Part shown: one piece after another, positions 36,946 to 46,059 of the stretch | Position numbering within the stretch: position 1 is the first letter of the stretch | How the letters are laid out: the number at the start of each line of letters is the position of its first letter | Source of the DNA: Xaviernesmea rhizosphaerae | GTDB lineage: Bacteria > Pseudomonadota > Alphaproteobacteria > Rhizobiales > Rhizobiaceae | Direction: 5' to 3' | NCBI RefSeq assembly: GCF_001938945.1 | Contig: NZ_MKIO01000033.1 | Coordinates: forward strand, 94,268 to 158,267 | DNA: 64,000 bases | Notes under the pieces: model-generated | Seen by the model: the letters and a program-made list of their open reading frames with translations, nothing else | Databases searched by the model: none | What the model was told of the DNA's origin: nothing | Position numbers and translations under genes: made by a program

Positions 36946-37546
36946 GCGCTCTGACCGGAGTGGGCCTCGCGCAATTGCCTCCGCCAGCCTGCCCCGGAAA
37001 CCATCCCGCCGGGCGTTATGTTCGCTCCTGCGCGTCGCAGCGCGGCATCGGCGCGACAGCGGGTATCCCCGGCGCTGCCAGCGTCCGAAGACAGTCGCCA
37101 TCCGCATCGCCGAGAGGAACATTTGAAGTTAGCATTTGACATGTGTCGCAAGGCTTCGCATAAATCGGGTGCGCGGCGGCCATGGAGACGAGATCTGTTT
37201 CTAGGCGCGATTTGCCGCGTGGGAGCGGACGCGCCGTCGTTTGCACTGCCTGGAGCCCGCCGCCGCTGATCGCCAGCGCGGACGATTCCGGCAGGGAGGA
37301 CCCAGCGGCGCGGGAGAGGACAGACGGTGCTGCGTGCTTTCGCAGCTGTCTGGCCGGGTCGGCGCCGAGGCGCGATTGCGAGCGCAGCCGAAAAACCACG
37401 GCGGCGACATTGCAATCCGGCGCGGCGACATCACATTCTCCTTAGGAGGCCTGCCCTCCGACGTTCTCGGTGACCGACCTTTGCCGCCGGCCGCCGTCAG
37501 AGCCGGTCTTGCGAAGGCCACCGCCCCATTCGATCGGAGAAGACCC
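36946..37546. other. Long leader region before tal
   Basis: 601 bp with a good promoter at 37136-37164 but no convincing gene between it and tal. The predicted transcript would have a leader of about 375 nt. A small CCTTAGGAGG-containing hairpin region lies near 37440-37465. Confidence 0.45.
37136..37164 (+). promoter_or_regulatory. Strong sigma-70-like promoter
   Basis: Consensus TTGACA at 37136-37141, a 17-bp spacer, and CATAAA at 37159-37164. It is the best -35 box found in the window on the plus strand. The first downstream gene on that strand is tal, about 375 bp away. Confidence 0.55.
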
Positions 37547-38512
37547 GTGACATCCAAACTCGAACAATTGCGCAGCATGACCACCGTGGTCGCCGACACC
37601 GGCGACATCGAAGCCGTGGCGCGCCTGAAGCCGGTGGATTGCACCACCAACCCGACCATCGTCCTCAAGGCGCTGGGCACCGACATGTTCGCCGAAAGCG
37701 TGGACGAGGCGGTGCGCTGGGGCACGCGCCAGGGCGGCGATTCCGATGCGGCCGTGGCCGCCGTGGCCGACCGTCTGGCCATCTCCGTCGGCGCAAAGCT
37801 CGTTGAGCTCGTGCCCGGCCGTGTCTCGACCGAGGTCGATGCCGACCTCTCCTTCGACACCGAAGCCTCGATCGCCAAGGCCCATGGCATCATCGCCGCC
37901 TATAAGGAGCGCGGCATCGAGCGCGACCGCATCCTGATCAAGCTCGCCTCCACCTGGGAAGGCATCCGCGCGGCCGAAGTGCTGCAGAAGGAAGGCATCG
38001 ACTGCAATCTGACCCTGCTGTTCAGCAAGGCCCAGGCCGTTGCCTGCGCCGATGCCAAGGTCTTCCTGATCTCGCCGTTCGTCGGCCGCATCCTCGACTG
38101 GTACAAGAAGTCCACCGGCAAGGATTACAGCGCGGAAGAAGATCCGGGCGTGGTCTCAGTGCGCGAGATCTATGATTACTACAAGTCGCATGACATCAAG
38201 ACGATCGTCATGGGCGCGTCCTTCCGCAATGTCGGCGAAATCGAAGCCCTTGCCGGCTGCGACCGTCTGACGATCAGCCCCAATCTTCTGGACGAGCTTG
38301 ACAAGGCCGAGGGCACGCTGGCCCGCAAGCTCTCGCCTGACCAGCGTGGCACGCAGAAGACGCTCTCGGTCGACGAGAAGACCTTCCGCTGGATGATGAA
38401 CGAGGACGCCATGGCGACCGAGAAGCTCGCCGAGGGCATCCGCTCCTTCGCCAAGGACCTGACCGCCCTGCGCTCGATGGTCCGCGAAAAGATGCAGCGC
38501 GCCGCCGCCTGA
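37547..38512 (+). CDS. tal: Transaldolase
   Basis: Pentose phosphate pathway enzyme moving a dihydroxyacetone unit between sugar phosphates, 321 residues. Signatures: [15 protein letters not shown] near the N-terminus, [13 protein letters not shown] in the middle, and [18 protein letters not shown] with the Schiff-base Lys. [13 protein letters not shown] and [13 protein letters not shown] complete the class I TalB-type fold. Translation begins at GTG 37547, with GGAGAA about 8 nt upstream; the first in-frame ATG would remove ten residues. A strong terminator follows 25 bp after the stop. Confidence 0.95.
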   Translation: MTSKLEQLRSMTTVVADTGDIEAVARLKPVDCTTNPTIVLKALGTDMFAESVDEAVRWGTRQGGDSDAAVAAVADRLAISVGAKLVELVPGRVSTEVDADLSFDTEASIAKAHGIIAAYKERGIERDRILIKLASTWEGIRAAEVLQKEGIDCNLTLLFSKAQAVACADAKVFLISPFVGRILDWYKKSTGKDYSAEEDPGVVSVREIYDYYKSHDIKTIVMGASFRNVGEIEALAGCDRLTISPNLLDELDKAEGTLARKLSPDQRGTQKTLSVDEKTFRWMMNEDAMATEKLAEGIRSFAKDLTALRSMVREKMQRAAA

Positions 38513-38537
38513 TTCATCCCGCGCCAGAACAGAGATG

Positions 38538-38570
38538 CGCCGCTCCGCCCGATGGCGGCGCGGCGTTTTT
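38538..38570 (+). terminator. Rho-independent terminator of tal
   Basis: A 12-bp GC-rich stem with one mismatch (38538-38549 with 38554-38565), a CGAT loop, then five T at 38566-38570. Confidence 0.92.
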
Positions 38571-38617
38571 CGTTCCGGCGGCCTTCAGAAAGCGGCGGCG
38601 ATCATGGCGGCATTTCA

Positions 38618-39043
38618 TCAGGAACTGTTACCGCGGCCGGTCGCCGGCGCACCCGATGAACGCCACAGCCAAGACAGACTCAAAACCAGCGCGATCATGC
38701 CGCTGGCCATCACCAGCGCGCTTGTCAGCATGTCCGTCAGCGCCGCAGGAAGGCCTGTTTCCGCTGGCGACCGCGAGATCGAATGGATGAGCGCCACGCA
38801 GGCGCCGAAGGTGATGCTCCGGCCCATGACTGTCTTCGCCGTCGACCAGACCGATCGCACTGTCCCAGGAGATGGATTAAGCCAGCGCCCCAGCCCTTCC
38901 TGTGCAAGGCCATAAAGACCGATGATCAACGCCGTCTGAAAAAGCACGACTGGGGTCGAGGATGCCAGCGGGAAGACCAACAGAATGGCGAGGACTACCT
39001 GCCCCAGAATGCCAACCGGAAACTTTGCCTTTAGACGATCCAT
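38618..39043 (-). CDS. Hypothetical integral membrane protein
   Basis: A 141-residue protein with about four hydrophobic segments: ILGQVVLAILLVFPLA, VVLFQTALIIGLYGLA, ITFGACVALIH and LVMASGMIALVLSLSWLW. No family was recognised. The ATG at 39043 was chosen because GGAG lies 8 nt upstream and a TTGACA promoter precedes it; an upstream in-frame start at 39091 would fall within that promoter region. The gene is less GC-rich than its neighbours, and its surroundings carry no other genes, so recent acquisition is possible. Confidence 0.6.
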   Translation of the reverse strand: MDRLKAKFPVGILGQVVLAILLVFPLASSTPVVLFQTALIIGLYGLAQEGLGRWLNPSPGTVRSVWSTAKTVMGRSITFGACVALIHSISRSPAETGLPAALTDMLTSALVMASGMIALVLSLSWLWRSSGAPATGRGNSS

Positions 39044-39076
39044 CGCAGAGCTCCGCAAGTCGAGCGTGAAGTCTAA

Positions 39077-39104
39077 GTTGTATATCAGCACTCCCTCATG
39101 TCAA
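39077..39104 (-). promoter_or_regulatory. Probable promoter of the 39043 membrane-protein gene
   Basis: On the minus strand TTGACA (39104-39099), a 16-bp spacer, then TACAAC (39082-39077). The start codon at 39043 lies about 27 nt after the expected transcription start. Confidence 0.5.
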
Positions 39105-39279
39105 GGAGACCGGCCGGTCTGCTGAATTGCTCCCCGCAGAGCTCATACGAAATCCGGTTGAACGTTTTGCGCTGTCTGGAGCGTCTTCGTGGACGCGCAA
39201 GTCCTGATTTCCTCACGCTCCGGCCTGTTCCCAGCATATGCAGACGGCTGATATGTCTTCGTATCACTGACAATGGGCA

Positions 39280-39304
39280 GATCCTCGGGACAAGCCCAAG
39301 GATC
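39280..39304. repeat. Compact GATCCTCGGGACAAGCCC palindrome
   Basis: GATCCTCGGG, an ACAAG loop, then CCCAAGGATC, forming 9 of 10 pairs. The core GGGACAAGCCC is the same as in the arms of the element at 18840-18932. Confidence 0.55.
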
Positions 39305-39391
39305 GCGTCGCGCGTAATGATCCTCTTTGTCGGAAATCTCAAAAGTCCGACGTGATCATCACGATTTCGTATCACGCAGCCCAGGCGAATC

Positions 39392-39422
39392 AAAAAGGCC
39401 GCGCCCCGGGGGGCACGGCCTT
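39392..39422 (-). terminator. Rho-independent terminator of the F0 ATP synthase operon
   Basis: A 13-bp stem with one wobble (AAGGCCGTGCCCC, minus strand 39422-39410, with 39407-39395), followed by a T-run on the minus strand (39396-39392). It lies 30 bp past the atpF stop. Confidence 0.9.
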
Positions 39423-39451
39423 CATGCAACATTTCCGCTGGAGCGATCGCC

Positions 39452-39943
39452 TTAGTTCAGGCGAGCCTTCACGTCGCCGAGCGACTTGGCGAAGAGCGCG
39501 CCGTCGGTCGAGGCGCTGACCTGCTGGCCAATGACGCGTTCGGCTGCGGCAATGGCGAGGTCGACGGCGGTGGCGCGCACGGCGTTGATCGCGTCCGTCT
39601 CGGCCTGCTTGATCTTCATTTCCGAAAGCGCCGTGCGGCGGGCGACGAATTCGTCGCTTTTCTGCTTGGCTTCAGCCGTAATGGCCTGCGCCTCGCGCTC
39701 GGCGGCAGCCACGAGGGCGGCGGCTTCGGCTTCGGCATCCTTGCGCTTGCGCTGATACTCGGTCAGCAGCGCCTGGGCTTCCTGACGCAGGCGCTTGGCC
39801 TCGGCCAGTTCCTCGGTGATGCGGGCCGAACGCTCGTCGAGCGCCTTGGCCATCATGCCGGGAACCTTGAGGTAGACGATCAGCGCGAGAAAGAGAATCA
39901 GGCCGACAAAGGCCCAGAACGTCGCGAGAGAAGTCAGGGTCAT
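39452..39943 (-). CDS. atpF: ATP synthase F0 subunit b
   Basis: Peripheral-stalk subunit of the F-type ATP synthase, 163 residues. One N-terminal transmembrane helix (FWAFVGLILFLALIVYL, residues 9-25) is followed by a long charged coiled coil rich in Ala, Glu and Lys, which links the membrane part to F1. AAGGAGA lies 9 nt upstream of the ATG. It starts 12 bp after the b' gene and is the last gene of the atpI-B-E-F'-F operon, which ends at the terminator just downstream. The F1 genes are not in this window, as usual for rhizobia. Confidence 0.94.
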   Translation of the reverse strand: MTLTSLATFWAFVGLILFLALIVYLKVPGMMAKALDERSARITEELAEAKRLRQEAQALLTEYQRKRKDAEAEAAALVAAAEREAQAITAEAKQKSDEFVARRTALSEMKIKQAETDAINAVRATAVDLAIAAAERVIGQQVSASTDGALFAKSLGDVKARLN

Positions 39944-39955
39944 CCGCGCATCTCC

Positions 39956-40564
39956 TTAATTGGCCGAAGCCTTGACCGCCGCGGCGATCTCGGTCTCGGG
40001 AACGCGGGCACCGATCAGCTGTTCGACGACGGCACTGGCCGTCTCTTCGGCGATCGCGCCGACATCGGCAAGCGCGCGGCTCTTGATTTCGGCGATCCGT
40101 GCCTCGGCGGCAGCGATCTTGCCATTGAGTTCGGTTTCGATCGCGGTGCGCTCGGCAGCGGCCTTGGCCTTGGCGGCCTCGCGCGCTTCGTTGGCGATCT
40201 GGTTTGCCTTCGCACGGGCGGCGGCAAGTTCCTGCTCATAGGCAGCGACGGCAGCGTCGGCTTCCGACTTCGCCCGGCTGGCGTCGTCGAGATCGCGCGC
40301 GATCGTGTCCTGGCGGGATTCGAGAATGGAACCGATGCGCGGAAGGACGACCTTCGACATCAGGATGTAGAACAGACCGAAGGTGATCGCCAGCCAGAGC
40401 AGCTGGGATGCGAAGGTCGACTGGTCGAAGGGCGGAAATACGCCGGAGCCGTGACCGCCTTCATGGGCGACACCGGTCTCGGTGTGCACCTCGGCAGGAG
40501 CGGCGCCGTGGGATTCTGCGCCTTCGGTGGGGGTTGACTGCGCATAGGCCGCGGTCACGAACAT
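39956..40564 (-). CDS. ATP synthase F0 subunit b'
   Basis: Second peripheral-stalk subunit (b', also named atpG or atpF2) found in alphaproteobacteria and photosynthetic organisms, forming a b-b' heterodimer. 202 residues. A rhizobial-type leader ([11 protein letters not shown]) and a His/Glu-rich stretch (about 20-48) precede the transmembrane helix ([15 protein letters not shown], about residues 58-72). A long coiled coil follows. Start 40564 was chosen by family similarity; an in-frame Met at 40582 adds six residues. Twelve bp separate it from atpF. Confidence 0.92.
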   Translation of the reverse strand: MFVTAAYAQSTPTEGAESHGAAPAEVHTETGVAHEGGHGSGVFPPFDQSTFASQLLWLAITFGLFYILMSKVVLPRIGSILESRQDTIARDLDDASRAKSEADAAVAAYEQELAAARAKANQIANEAREAAKAKAAAERTAIETELNGKIAAAEARIAEIKSRALADVGAIAEETASAVVEQLIGARVPETEIAAAVKASAN

Positions 40565-40653
40565 ACTCACCTCCAGGTGCACGAAAACGATGGGAAACCC
40601 GAGGCGGGGCCTAGGCCGGCCGCCTCGGGCAAATCCGTCAGCTTGCTGAAAAA

Positions 40654-40881
40654 TCAGACAGCGAACAGGAGGAGCAGGGCAACCAGCAGCGAGAAGATGC
40701 CCAGAGCTTCGGTCACGGCGAAGCCGAAAACCAGACGGCCGAACTGGCTGTCAGCGGCAGACGGGTTGCGCAGGGCGCCCGAAAGATAGCTGCCGAAGAT
40801 GTTGCCGAGGCCGAGGGCCGTACCGGCCATACCGAAGCAGGCGAGACCCGCGCCGATGAACTTTGCTGCTTCCGCTTCCAT
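40654..40881 (-). CDS. atpE: ATP synthase F0 subunit c
   Basis: Rotor-ring proteolipid, 75 residues, two transmembrane helices. The first is Gly/Ala rich ([20 protein letters not shown]). The polar loop has RNPSAADSQ, with the conserved Arg-Asn-Pro contacting F1. The second helix carries the proton-binding Glu in [25 protein letters not shown] precedes the ATG. It lies between atpB and the b' gene. Confidence 0.96.
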   Translation of the reverse strand: MEAEAAKFIGAGLACFGMAGTALGLGNIFGSYLSGALRNPSAADSQFGRLVFGFAVTEALGIFSLLVALLLLFAV

Positions 40882-40959
40882 GTTAGTCTCCTTCGAAAGG
40901 GTGTTGCGGCTTCTTGTGAGGCATGCGGCGCCGACGGCCGCAGCCCGTGACGTTATTCC

Positions 40960-41721
40960 TTAGTGGCCACCCGGATGGACAGCGTCGTTCAGGTACATGC
41001 AGGTCAGCACCGCGAAGACGTAGGCCTGGAGGAAGGCGACGAGGAATTCGAGACCCGTCAGGGCGACGGTCATGATGAGAGGCAGGATGGCGCCGCCGAT
41101 GCCGAGCGCGCCGAGCGTGCTGAGCGTCGCCACGAAGCCGGCAAAAACCTTGAGCGTGATGTGGCCGGCCAGCATGTTGGCGAACAGACGAACCGACAGG
41201 CTGATCGGACGCGACAGGAACGAGATCACCTCGATGGCGATGACGAGCGGCAGAAGCACACCGGGCACGCCCGAGGGAACGAAGACGTTCAGGAAGTGAA
41301 GACCGTGCTTGTAGAAACCATAGACCAGAACCGTGCCGATCACGAACAGCGCCAGCGCAAAGGTGACGATGATCTGGCTGGTGACGGTGAAGAAATAGGG
41401 CACCATGCCGAGCAGGTTCGCCGTCAGGATGAACATGAACAGCGAGAAGACCATCGGGAAGAACTTCATGCCGTGGCTGCCGGCGCCTTCGCGCAGCATC
41501 GAGGCGATGAATTCGTACGAAAGCTCCGAAACGGACTGCAGACGGCCCGGGACAACGGCGCGGCTCGCGGTCGTCAGGACCAGGAAGCCGACGGCGAGCG
41601 CCAGCGTGGCGACCATGAACAGCGAAGCATTGGTGAAGGACAGATCAAGACCGCCAACATGGATCGGAACGATCGTGTTGACCATGAACTGGTGTACCGG
41701 ATCTACCTTATCGCCTGCCAC
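40960..41721 (-). CDS. atpB: ATP synthase F0 subunit a
   Basis: Stator channel subunit that conducts protons to the c-ring, 253 residues, about five to six transmembrane helices. The essential Arg is in helix 4 within [14 protein letters not shown], and the C-terminal [21 protein letters not shown] carries the Glu/Gln channel residues. The N-terminus matches the rhizobial pattern [15 protein letters not shown]. The reading frame starts with GTG at 41721 behind a GAGAGAG ribosome site; an internal ATG at residue 13 would cut the conserved N-terminus. Part of the atpI-B-E-F'-F operon. Confidence 0.94.
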   Translation of the reverse strand: MAGDKVDPVHQFMVNTIVPIHVGGLDLSFTNASLFMVATLALAVGFLVLTTASRAVVPGRLQSVSELSYEFIASMLREGAGSHGMKFFPMVFSLFMFILTANLLGMVPYFFTVTSQIIVTFALALFVIGTVLVYGFYKHGLHFLNVFVPSGVPGVLLPLVIAIEVISFLSRPISLSVRLFANMLAGHITLKVFAGFVATLSTLGALGIGGAILPLIMTVALTGLEFLVAFLQAYVFAVLTCMYLNDAVHPGGH

Positions 41722-41801
41722 AGCCGCTCTCTCTCGTTGCCCGCCACGTCAATCTTTTCAATGGCCAGGCGCGGCGGGGCCGCCGCGCGCCATTGATCCC
41801 C

Positions 41802-42152
41802 TCAGGGGCCTTTGCTTCCGCCATGACGGTCGGCCGGATGGGGCGAGGCCACCATTCCCGCAGACCGCAAAACGTTCAACACGCCCGCACAAAAGCCCAA
41901 AAGCAGGAGAATAATCATCCCCCAAGGGCCTGTACCGACGAACTGATCCAAAAGATAGCCCAAAAGTGCGCCGACGATGATCGCGGCGATAAACTCGCTG
42001 GAGAGCTTGACCGCGACCTGATAGCCCTTGCGGGTTTCGGCTGCCCTTCCCTCCTGCGCCGCCTGATGCGCGGCATCCCCGCGCTTGGCGGAGAGTTCGG
42101 CATCAAGGCGTTTCAGCCTGCCTTCCAGATCTTCGCTCCGGTTGTCCGACAT
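41802..42152 (-). CDS. atpI: ATP synthase assembly protein I
   Basis: Small membrane protein, 116 residues, thought to help c-ring assembly or divalent ion entry. The N-terminal 55 residues are charged and helical. Two hydrophobic helices follow (FIAAIIVGALLGYLL and GMIILLLLGFCAGVLNVL), which is the AtpI/AtpR-type pattern. The start at 42152 is set by GGAGGAG 8 nt upstream; the ATG six bases earlier touches the ribosome site. First gene of the F0 operon, 80 bp before atpB. Confidence 0.88.
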   Translation of the reverse strand: MSDNRSEDLEGRLKRLDAELSAKRGDAAHQAAQEGRAAETRKGYQVAVKLSSEFIAAIIVGALLGYLLDQFVGTGPWGMIILLLLGFCAGVLNVLRSAGMVASPHPADRHGGSKGP

Positions 42153-42556
42153 CGGCATCTCCTCCGTTTGCCCGCATCGACAGCTTGCACTGTGCAGCAA
42201 GGATGCGGCCATCAAAAGGCCAGATTTGGGGCCAACGTCGACCGTTTGAAGTCGGCCGCACCATAGTTTTCGCCGTCCCGCTCGTCAAGGCGAAGCGAGG
42301 TCTTCCCCAGCAACAATATTACACAATATTTTCAATAGTTTGAACGCCTATTGCCTGGGAATGGCGGCAAGAGGAAGCCATTGGTCGCGTCGAAGACCGC
42401 CGCGCCGGCGTAAAAAGACGCCCGACAGTGCTGCAATGCACACACAATCGTCGCCCATCAGGGAGAATCGTCTGCCCTGCCCTGTCGCGGAATCAGGCGG
42501 GCCTGGAAGGACTTGCGCGGTGGAGTGACGGGCCTTCACAGGCCTGTGCGCGCGCC
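42153..42556. other. Promoter region of the F0 operon
   Basis: 404 bp between the atpI start and the SleB-like gene stop, with an AT-rich core at 42308-42350 likely to carry the operon promoter. No gene. Confidence 0.45.
42313..42330 (-). promoter_or_regulatory. AT-rich direct repeats upstream of atpI
   Basis: ACAATATT occurs twice exactly 10 bp apart (42313-42320 and 42323-42330), inside the only AT-rich stretch of the gap, about 160 bp before atpI. One-turn spacing suits a protein-binding site or a promoter core. Confidence 0.35.
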
Positions 42557-43756
42557 TCAGCTCCAGCCGCCGCCATAGGTGCGGTAGAAGATGTGCTTGC
42601 CGATCTGCGTCAGCCGCTTCATCGTCGGGCCCCAGTCGGGGCGCACATAGGTGGCGTGATAATGGGTGGCGGAACCGACCTCGGGCAGCCAGATCTTGCC
42701 GGCGGTCACGGCCAGCGCGATCTCATGGGCCTGATTCCAGGTTGCGCGCGACCAGACGATGTCGGGAATGCGGTCGCAGGCGAAGGAGAACTGGCAGCGA
42801 TTGTACCAGTCCTTGTTCTGGTAGACCACGCCGCAGATGGTCTTGGGATAGGACGGATTTCGCACGCGGTTCAGCACCACCTGCGCCACGGCGGCCTGGC
42901 CCTTGGCCGATTCGCCGCGCGATTCGAAGTAGATCGCGTCGGTCAGGCATTTCTGCTCCGCCTCGCCGAACACTTCGGCCGGGAGCGGCGTCGCCGCCCA
43001 GGCATGATCCTCGGGCGAGATCTCGGGAATGAAGCGGCCGCCGCTCTCATCCCGCGTCAGGATCGAATCGAACGGCGATTCGCGGGCATAGTCGGGCGCG
43101 GCAGGCGCATAGGCCGTGGCGAGAACATCGGCCTTCTGGCTGGTGACGAGGCTGGCGACGACAGGCGACATGCTGCGGTCGGGCTTCGGCGGCGCCTTCT
43201 TGTAGAAGGCCGTAGCGATCTGGATTTCCTGCCCCTTGATCCTGGCCTTGGCGAAGACCATCCGCTCCTCGCCCTCGAACAGCGGGCGCGTCAGCGCGCT
43301 GTGGCGCTCCAGGATCGAGCCGGCGGTGAAGTCCTTCGGCGGCGTCACGGGGGTGACGGCGACGATGCGGCCCTTCTTGGCCTTGCGGTTGACCCGCTCC
43401 TCATCCGGCGTGGCATCGGCCTGCTTTTCCATCGGCGAGAGGGCGACGCGTTCGCCATCGGGCAGGCGCAGGCCGGCGCCATCGCCGAGCGCGCCGGTGA
43501 CCAGCGGATCGTTGAAGGCGATTTCCACCTGATGCACCGAGCCTGCGGGCGAGCGGGTCATCACCACCCGCCAGTTCTCCCCGCCCCGGTTGATGCCGGA
43601 CAGAAAGGTGGCGATATCGGCATGGCCCGACGCCACGGGAAAGGCGAAGGTGATGCCCAGTCCCAGCGCGAGCCGGCGCAGAAAAGGCCCTGCGGAAAAA
43701 GGCGGGCGGGAGACGCGGCCCCCGCGAGACTTCGACTGATGACGCACCGAACGCAC
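42557..43756 (-). CDS. Cell wall hydrolase, SleB/CwlJ family
   Basis: A 399-residue envelope protein. After a short basic N-terminus a hydrophobic segment (FLRRLALGLGITFAFPVASG, about residues 25-44) acts as signal or anchor. The middle is a variable region. The C-terminal Hydrolase_2 domain (about 285-395) has AIYFESRGESAKGQAAVAQV with the catalytic Glu, VVLNRVRNPSYPKTICGVV, and GATHYHATYV-like SATHYHATYV. Outside spore formers these act on peptidoglycan during growth or remodelling. The frame opens with GTG at 43756; a GTG at 43747 has a better spaced GGTGGAG, so the start is uncertain by three residues. Confidence 0.85.
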   Translation of the reverse strand: MRSVRHQSKSRGGRVSRPPFSAGPFLRRLALGLGITFAFPVASGHADIATFLSGINRGGENWRVVMTRSPAGSVHQVEIAFNDPLVTGALGDGAGLRLPDGERVALSPMEKQADATPDEERVNRKAKKGRIVAVTPVTPPKDFTAGSILERHSALTRPLFEGEERMVFAKARIKGQEIQIATAFYKKAPPKPDRSMSPVVASLVTSQKADVLATAYAPAAPDYARESPFDSILTRDESGGRFIPEISPEDHAWAATPLPAEVFGEAEQKCLTDAIYFESRGESAKGQAAVAQVVLNRVRNPSYPKTICGVVYQNKDWYNRCQFSFACDRIPDIVWSRATWNQAHEIALAVTAGKIWLPEVGSATHYHATYVRPDWGPTMKRLTQIGKHIFYRTYGGGWS

Positions 43757-43948
43757 TCCACCCGGTATGCTTCGCGCAGGCGCAGGGATGCGCGCGGCGG
43801 GAGGATGCCGGCACTGTCCGAAGCTGCGATGACACGAAATCTGGCTGCGGCCGCCGGTCTTGTCCCGTGGCCCTGTGGAAGCGACAATGAAGCATTAACC
43901 TTAATGCTTGGTGAAGATCGCTTCCCCGGCGGGTCGGCAGGCTCGTCG

Positions 43949-43990
43949 GCGCTATCGGATCAGGCGGAAAAGCGGTTCCCGCTTTTCTTC
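43949..43990. repeat. Degenerate module A-like palindrome
   Basis: ATCGGATCAGGCGGAAAAGC then GGTTCCCGCTTTTC: GAAAAGCGG and CCGCTTTTC form a perfect 9-bp hairpin. It lies directly downstream of the kup stop and may also help end that transcript. Confidence 0.5.
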
Positions 43991-44001
43991 CCCGTGCCGG
44001 G

Positions 44002-45939
44002 TCAGATGATCACATGCGAGCCCAGTTCCACCACCCGGTTGGTCGGCAGGCGGAAGTAATCGGAAGGGTCGATGGCGGCATTCGCCATGGCGATGAACAG
44101 CCGGTCCTGCCAGTGCGGCATGCCTGATTTGGCGTCCGGCACCAGCTTGCGCCGGCCGAGATAGAAGGAGGTCGACATGATGTCGAACTTCAGCCCCGAC
44201 TTGCGGAACACGCCCAGCGCCTGGGAGACATTCGGTGTTTCCATATAGCCGAAGCGCATTTCCAGAAGGCCGAAACGGTCGGAAAGGCGGCTGGCGCTGA
44301 CGCGATGCTCGATCGGCACCATCGGGGTGTTGGTCGTGCGGATCGTCAGGATGTAGTTCTGCGCATGCAGCACGTGATTGTGCTTGATGTTGTGCAGAAG
44401 GGCGGCGGGCGTGGAGTCCGGCTCCGAAGTCAGGAAGATCGCGGTTCCGGGAACGGCCACTGGAGCGTGGGCGCTCTCGCGCTCGATCGACTTGATGAAG
44501 GAGGCGAGCGGAATGTCGGTGTGGCGCGTCTTGTCGCGCAGGAGCTGCGTGCCGCGCACCCAGGTCCACATTAAGACGACGCAGCCGGCGGCGATCATCA
44601 CCGGGATATAGCCGCCATCATGGATCTTCAGCAGATTGGCACCGAGGAAGACCAGCTCCAGGAGCAGGAGCGGCACGAGCAGCGACGCCGCCGCCCAGAC
44701 AGGCCAGTGCCAGCGCAGGCGTACGAATTCAAAGGCGAGCAAGGTCGTCACCACCATCGCGCCGGTGACGGAGATGCCATAGGCGGTCGCCAGCGATTCG
44801 GACGAGCCGAACATCAGCACCAGCAGCATCACGCCGAACAGCAGCACGGAATTGACGTTGGGCACATAAATCTGCCCGGTCGAGACCCGCGAGGTGTGGA
44901 GAATGGCCATGCGCGGCAGGAAGCCGAGATTGATCGCCTGGCGGGCGAGCGAGAAGGCGCCCGTAATGACCGCCTGGCTGGCGATGATCGTCGCCGCCGT
45001 GGCCAGCAGCACCGCCGGCAGCAGCGCCCAGTCGGGAAACAGCAGGAAGAACGGATTGTCCATCGCCGCCGGATCCTTCAGCACCAGCGCGCCCTGGCCG
45101 AGATAGTTCAGCGCCAGCGAGGGGAAGACCACGGCGATCCAGGCGAGCTGGATCGGCCTGCGGCCGAAATGGCCGAGATCGGCATAGAGCGCCTCCGCCC
45201 CTGTCACCGTCAGGAACACCGCGCCGAGCACGACGAAGCCCGCCGGGCCTGACTGCAGCAGGAAGGTGATGGCATAGGCCGGATTGAAGGCGGCGAGAAT
45301 GCCGATATCGTCCCGGATATGCGACAGGCCGGCGAGCGCGATGGCGATGAACCACACCAGCGTGATCGGCCCGAAGAATTTCGACACGCGATCGGTGCCC
45401 TGCGACTGGACGGCGAAGATCATCACCAGGATGATCACCGAGATCGGCACGACATAGTGCTCGAAATGCGGCGCGACGAGCTTCAGCCCTTCCACCGCCG
45501 AAAGCACGGACAGCGCCGGCGTGATCATGGCATCGCCGATGAACAGCGCCGCCCCGGCGACGCCGGTGAAGAACAGGAAGGAGACCGCCCGCCCCCGCGA
45601 CTTCATCAGAAGCGCCAGCAGCGACAGCGTGCCGCCTTCGCCATGATTGTCGGCGCGCAGCAGGAACAGCACATATTTCAGCGTGACGATGATCGTCAGC
45701 GTCCACAGCACGAGCGAGACGAGGCCGATGATTTCCAGCCGGCTCAGGCCATCGCCGGCCACGGGGCGCAGCGCCTCGCGAAAGGCATAGAGGGGGCTGG
45801 TGCCGATATCGCCATAAACGACGCCGATCGACCCGAGTGCCGCGCCCAGCAGTTTCTGCGGCCCATGCGCAGGCTCATGCGCGCCATGCGCGGTGGAGCC
45901 TTCGGCGGGGCTGGAGGACGGGGAAGCGGATGAAGACAT
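44002..45939 (-). CDS. kup: KUP-family potassium uptake protein
   Basis: Inner-membrane K+/H+ symporter, 645 residues, about twelve transmembrane helices followed by a cytoplasmic C-terminal region. The family N-terminal signature is [19 protein letters not shown] near residue 39, with [12 protein letters not shown] and [20 protein letters not shown] following. The first 30 residues are Ser/Ala/His rich and probably disordered. The start at 45939 has AGGGATATC upstream. It is followed on the same strand by the SleB-like gene, 245 bp away, and preceded by corA, 120 bp away. Confidence 0.94.
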   Translation of the reverse strand: MSSSASPSSSPAEGSTAHGAHEPAHGPQKLLGAALGSIGVVYGDIGTSPLYAFREALRPVAGDGLSRLEIIGLVSLVLWTLTIIVTLKYVLFLLRADNHGEGGTLSLLALLMKSRGRAVSFLFFTGVAGAALFIGDAMITPALSVLSAVEGLKLVAPHFEHYVVPISVIILVMIFAVQSQGTDRVSKFFGPITLVWFIAIALAGLSHIRDDIGILAAFNPAYAITFLLQSGPAGFVVLGAVFLTVTGAEALYADLGHFGRRPIQLAWIAVVFPSLALNYLGQGALVLKDPAAMDNPFFLLFPDWALLPAVLLATAATIIASQAVITGAFSLARQAINLGFLPRMAILHTSRVSTGQIYVPNVNSVLLFGVMLLVLMFGSSESLATAYGISVTGAMVVTTLLAFEFVRLRWHWPVWAAASLLVPLLLLELVFLGANLLKIHDGGYIPVMIAAGCVVLMWTWVRGTQLLRDKTRHTDIPLASFIKSIERESAHAPVAVPGTAIFLTSEPDSTPAALLHNIKHNHVLHAQNYILTIRTTNTPMVPIEHRVSASRLSDRFGLLEMRFGYMETPNVSQALGVFRKSGLKFDIMSTSFYLGRRKLVPDAKSGMPHWQDRLFIAMANAAIDPSDYFRLPTNRVVELGSHVII

Positions 45940-46059
45940 GATCGATATCCCTGCCTCAGGCGGTGGCGGCGTGGCGGACGCGCACCACGCCTGCTTGCGG
46001 CGGCAGCTGGAGGAAAGAAGGGTGCGCGCTACCGCGCATCAGGCCGGACATGTGGGGTT

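Larger units (their letters stand above)
39044..39451. other. Intergenic region between the membrane protein and atpF
   Basis: 408 bp holding the promoter at 39077-39104, a compact inverted repeat at 39280-39304 and the atpF terminator. No coding sequence. Repeated TTCGTATCAC occurs at 39259 and 39366. Confidence 0.45.

Noticed and set aside
36946..37546. Missing ccrM methyltransferase gene after rnhB
   Set aside because: I recall rnhB next to ccrM in some relatives, but I cannot confirm that order for this lineage, and no remnant of ccrM is visible here.
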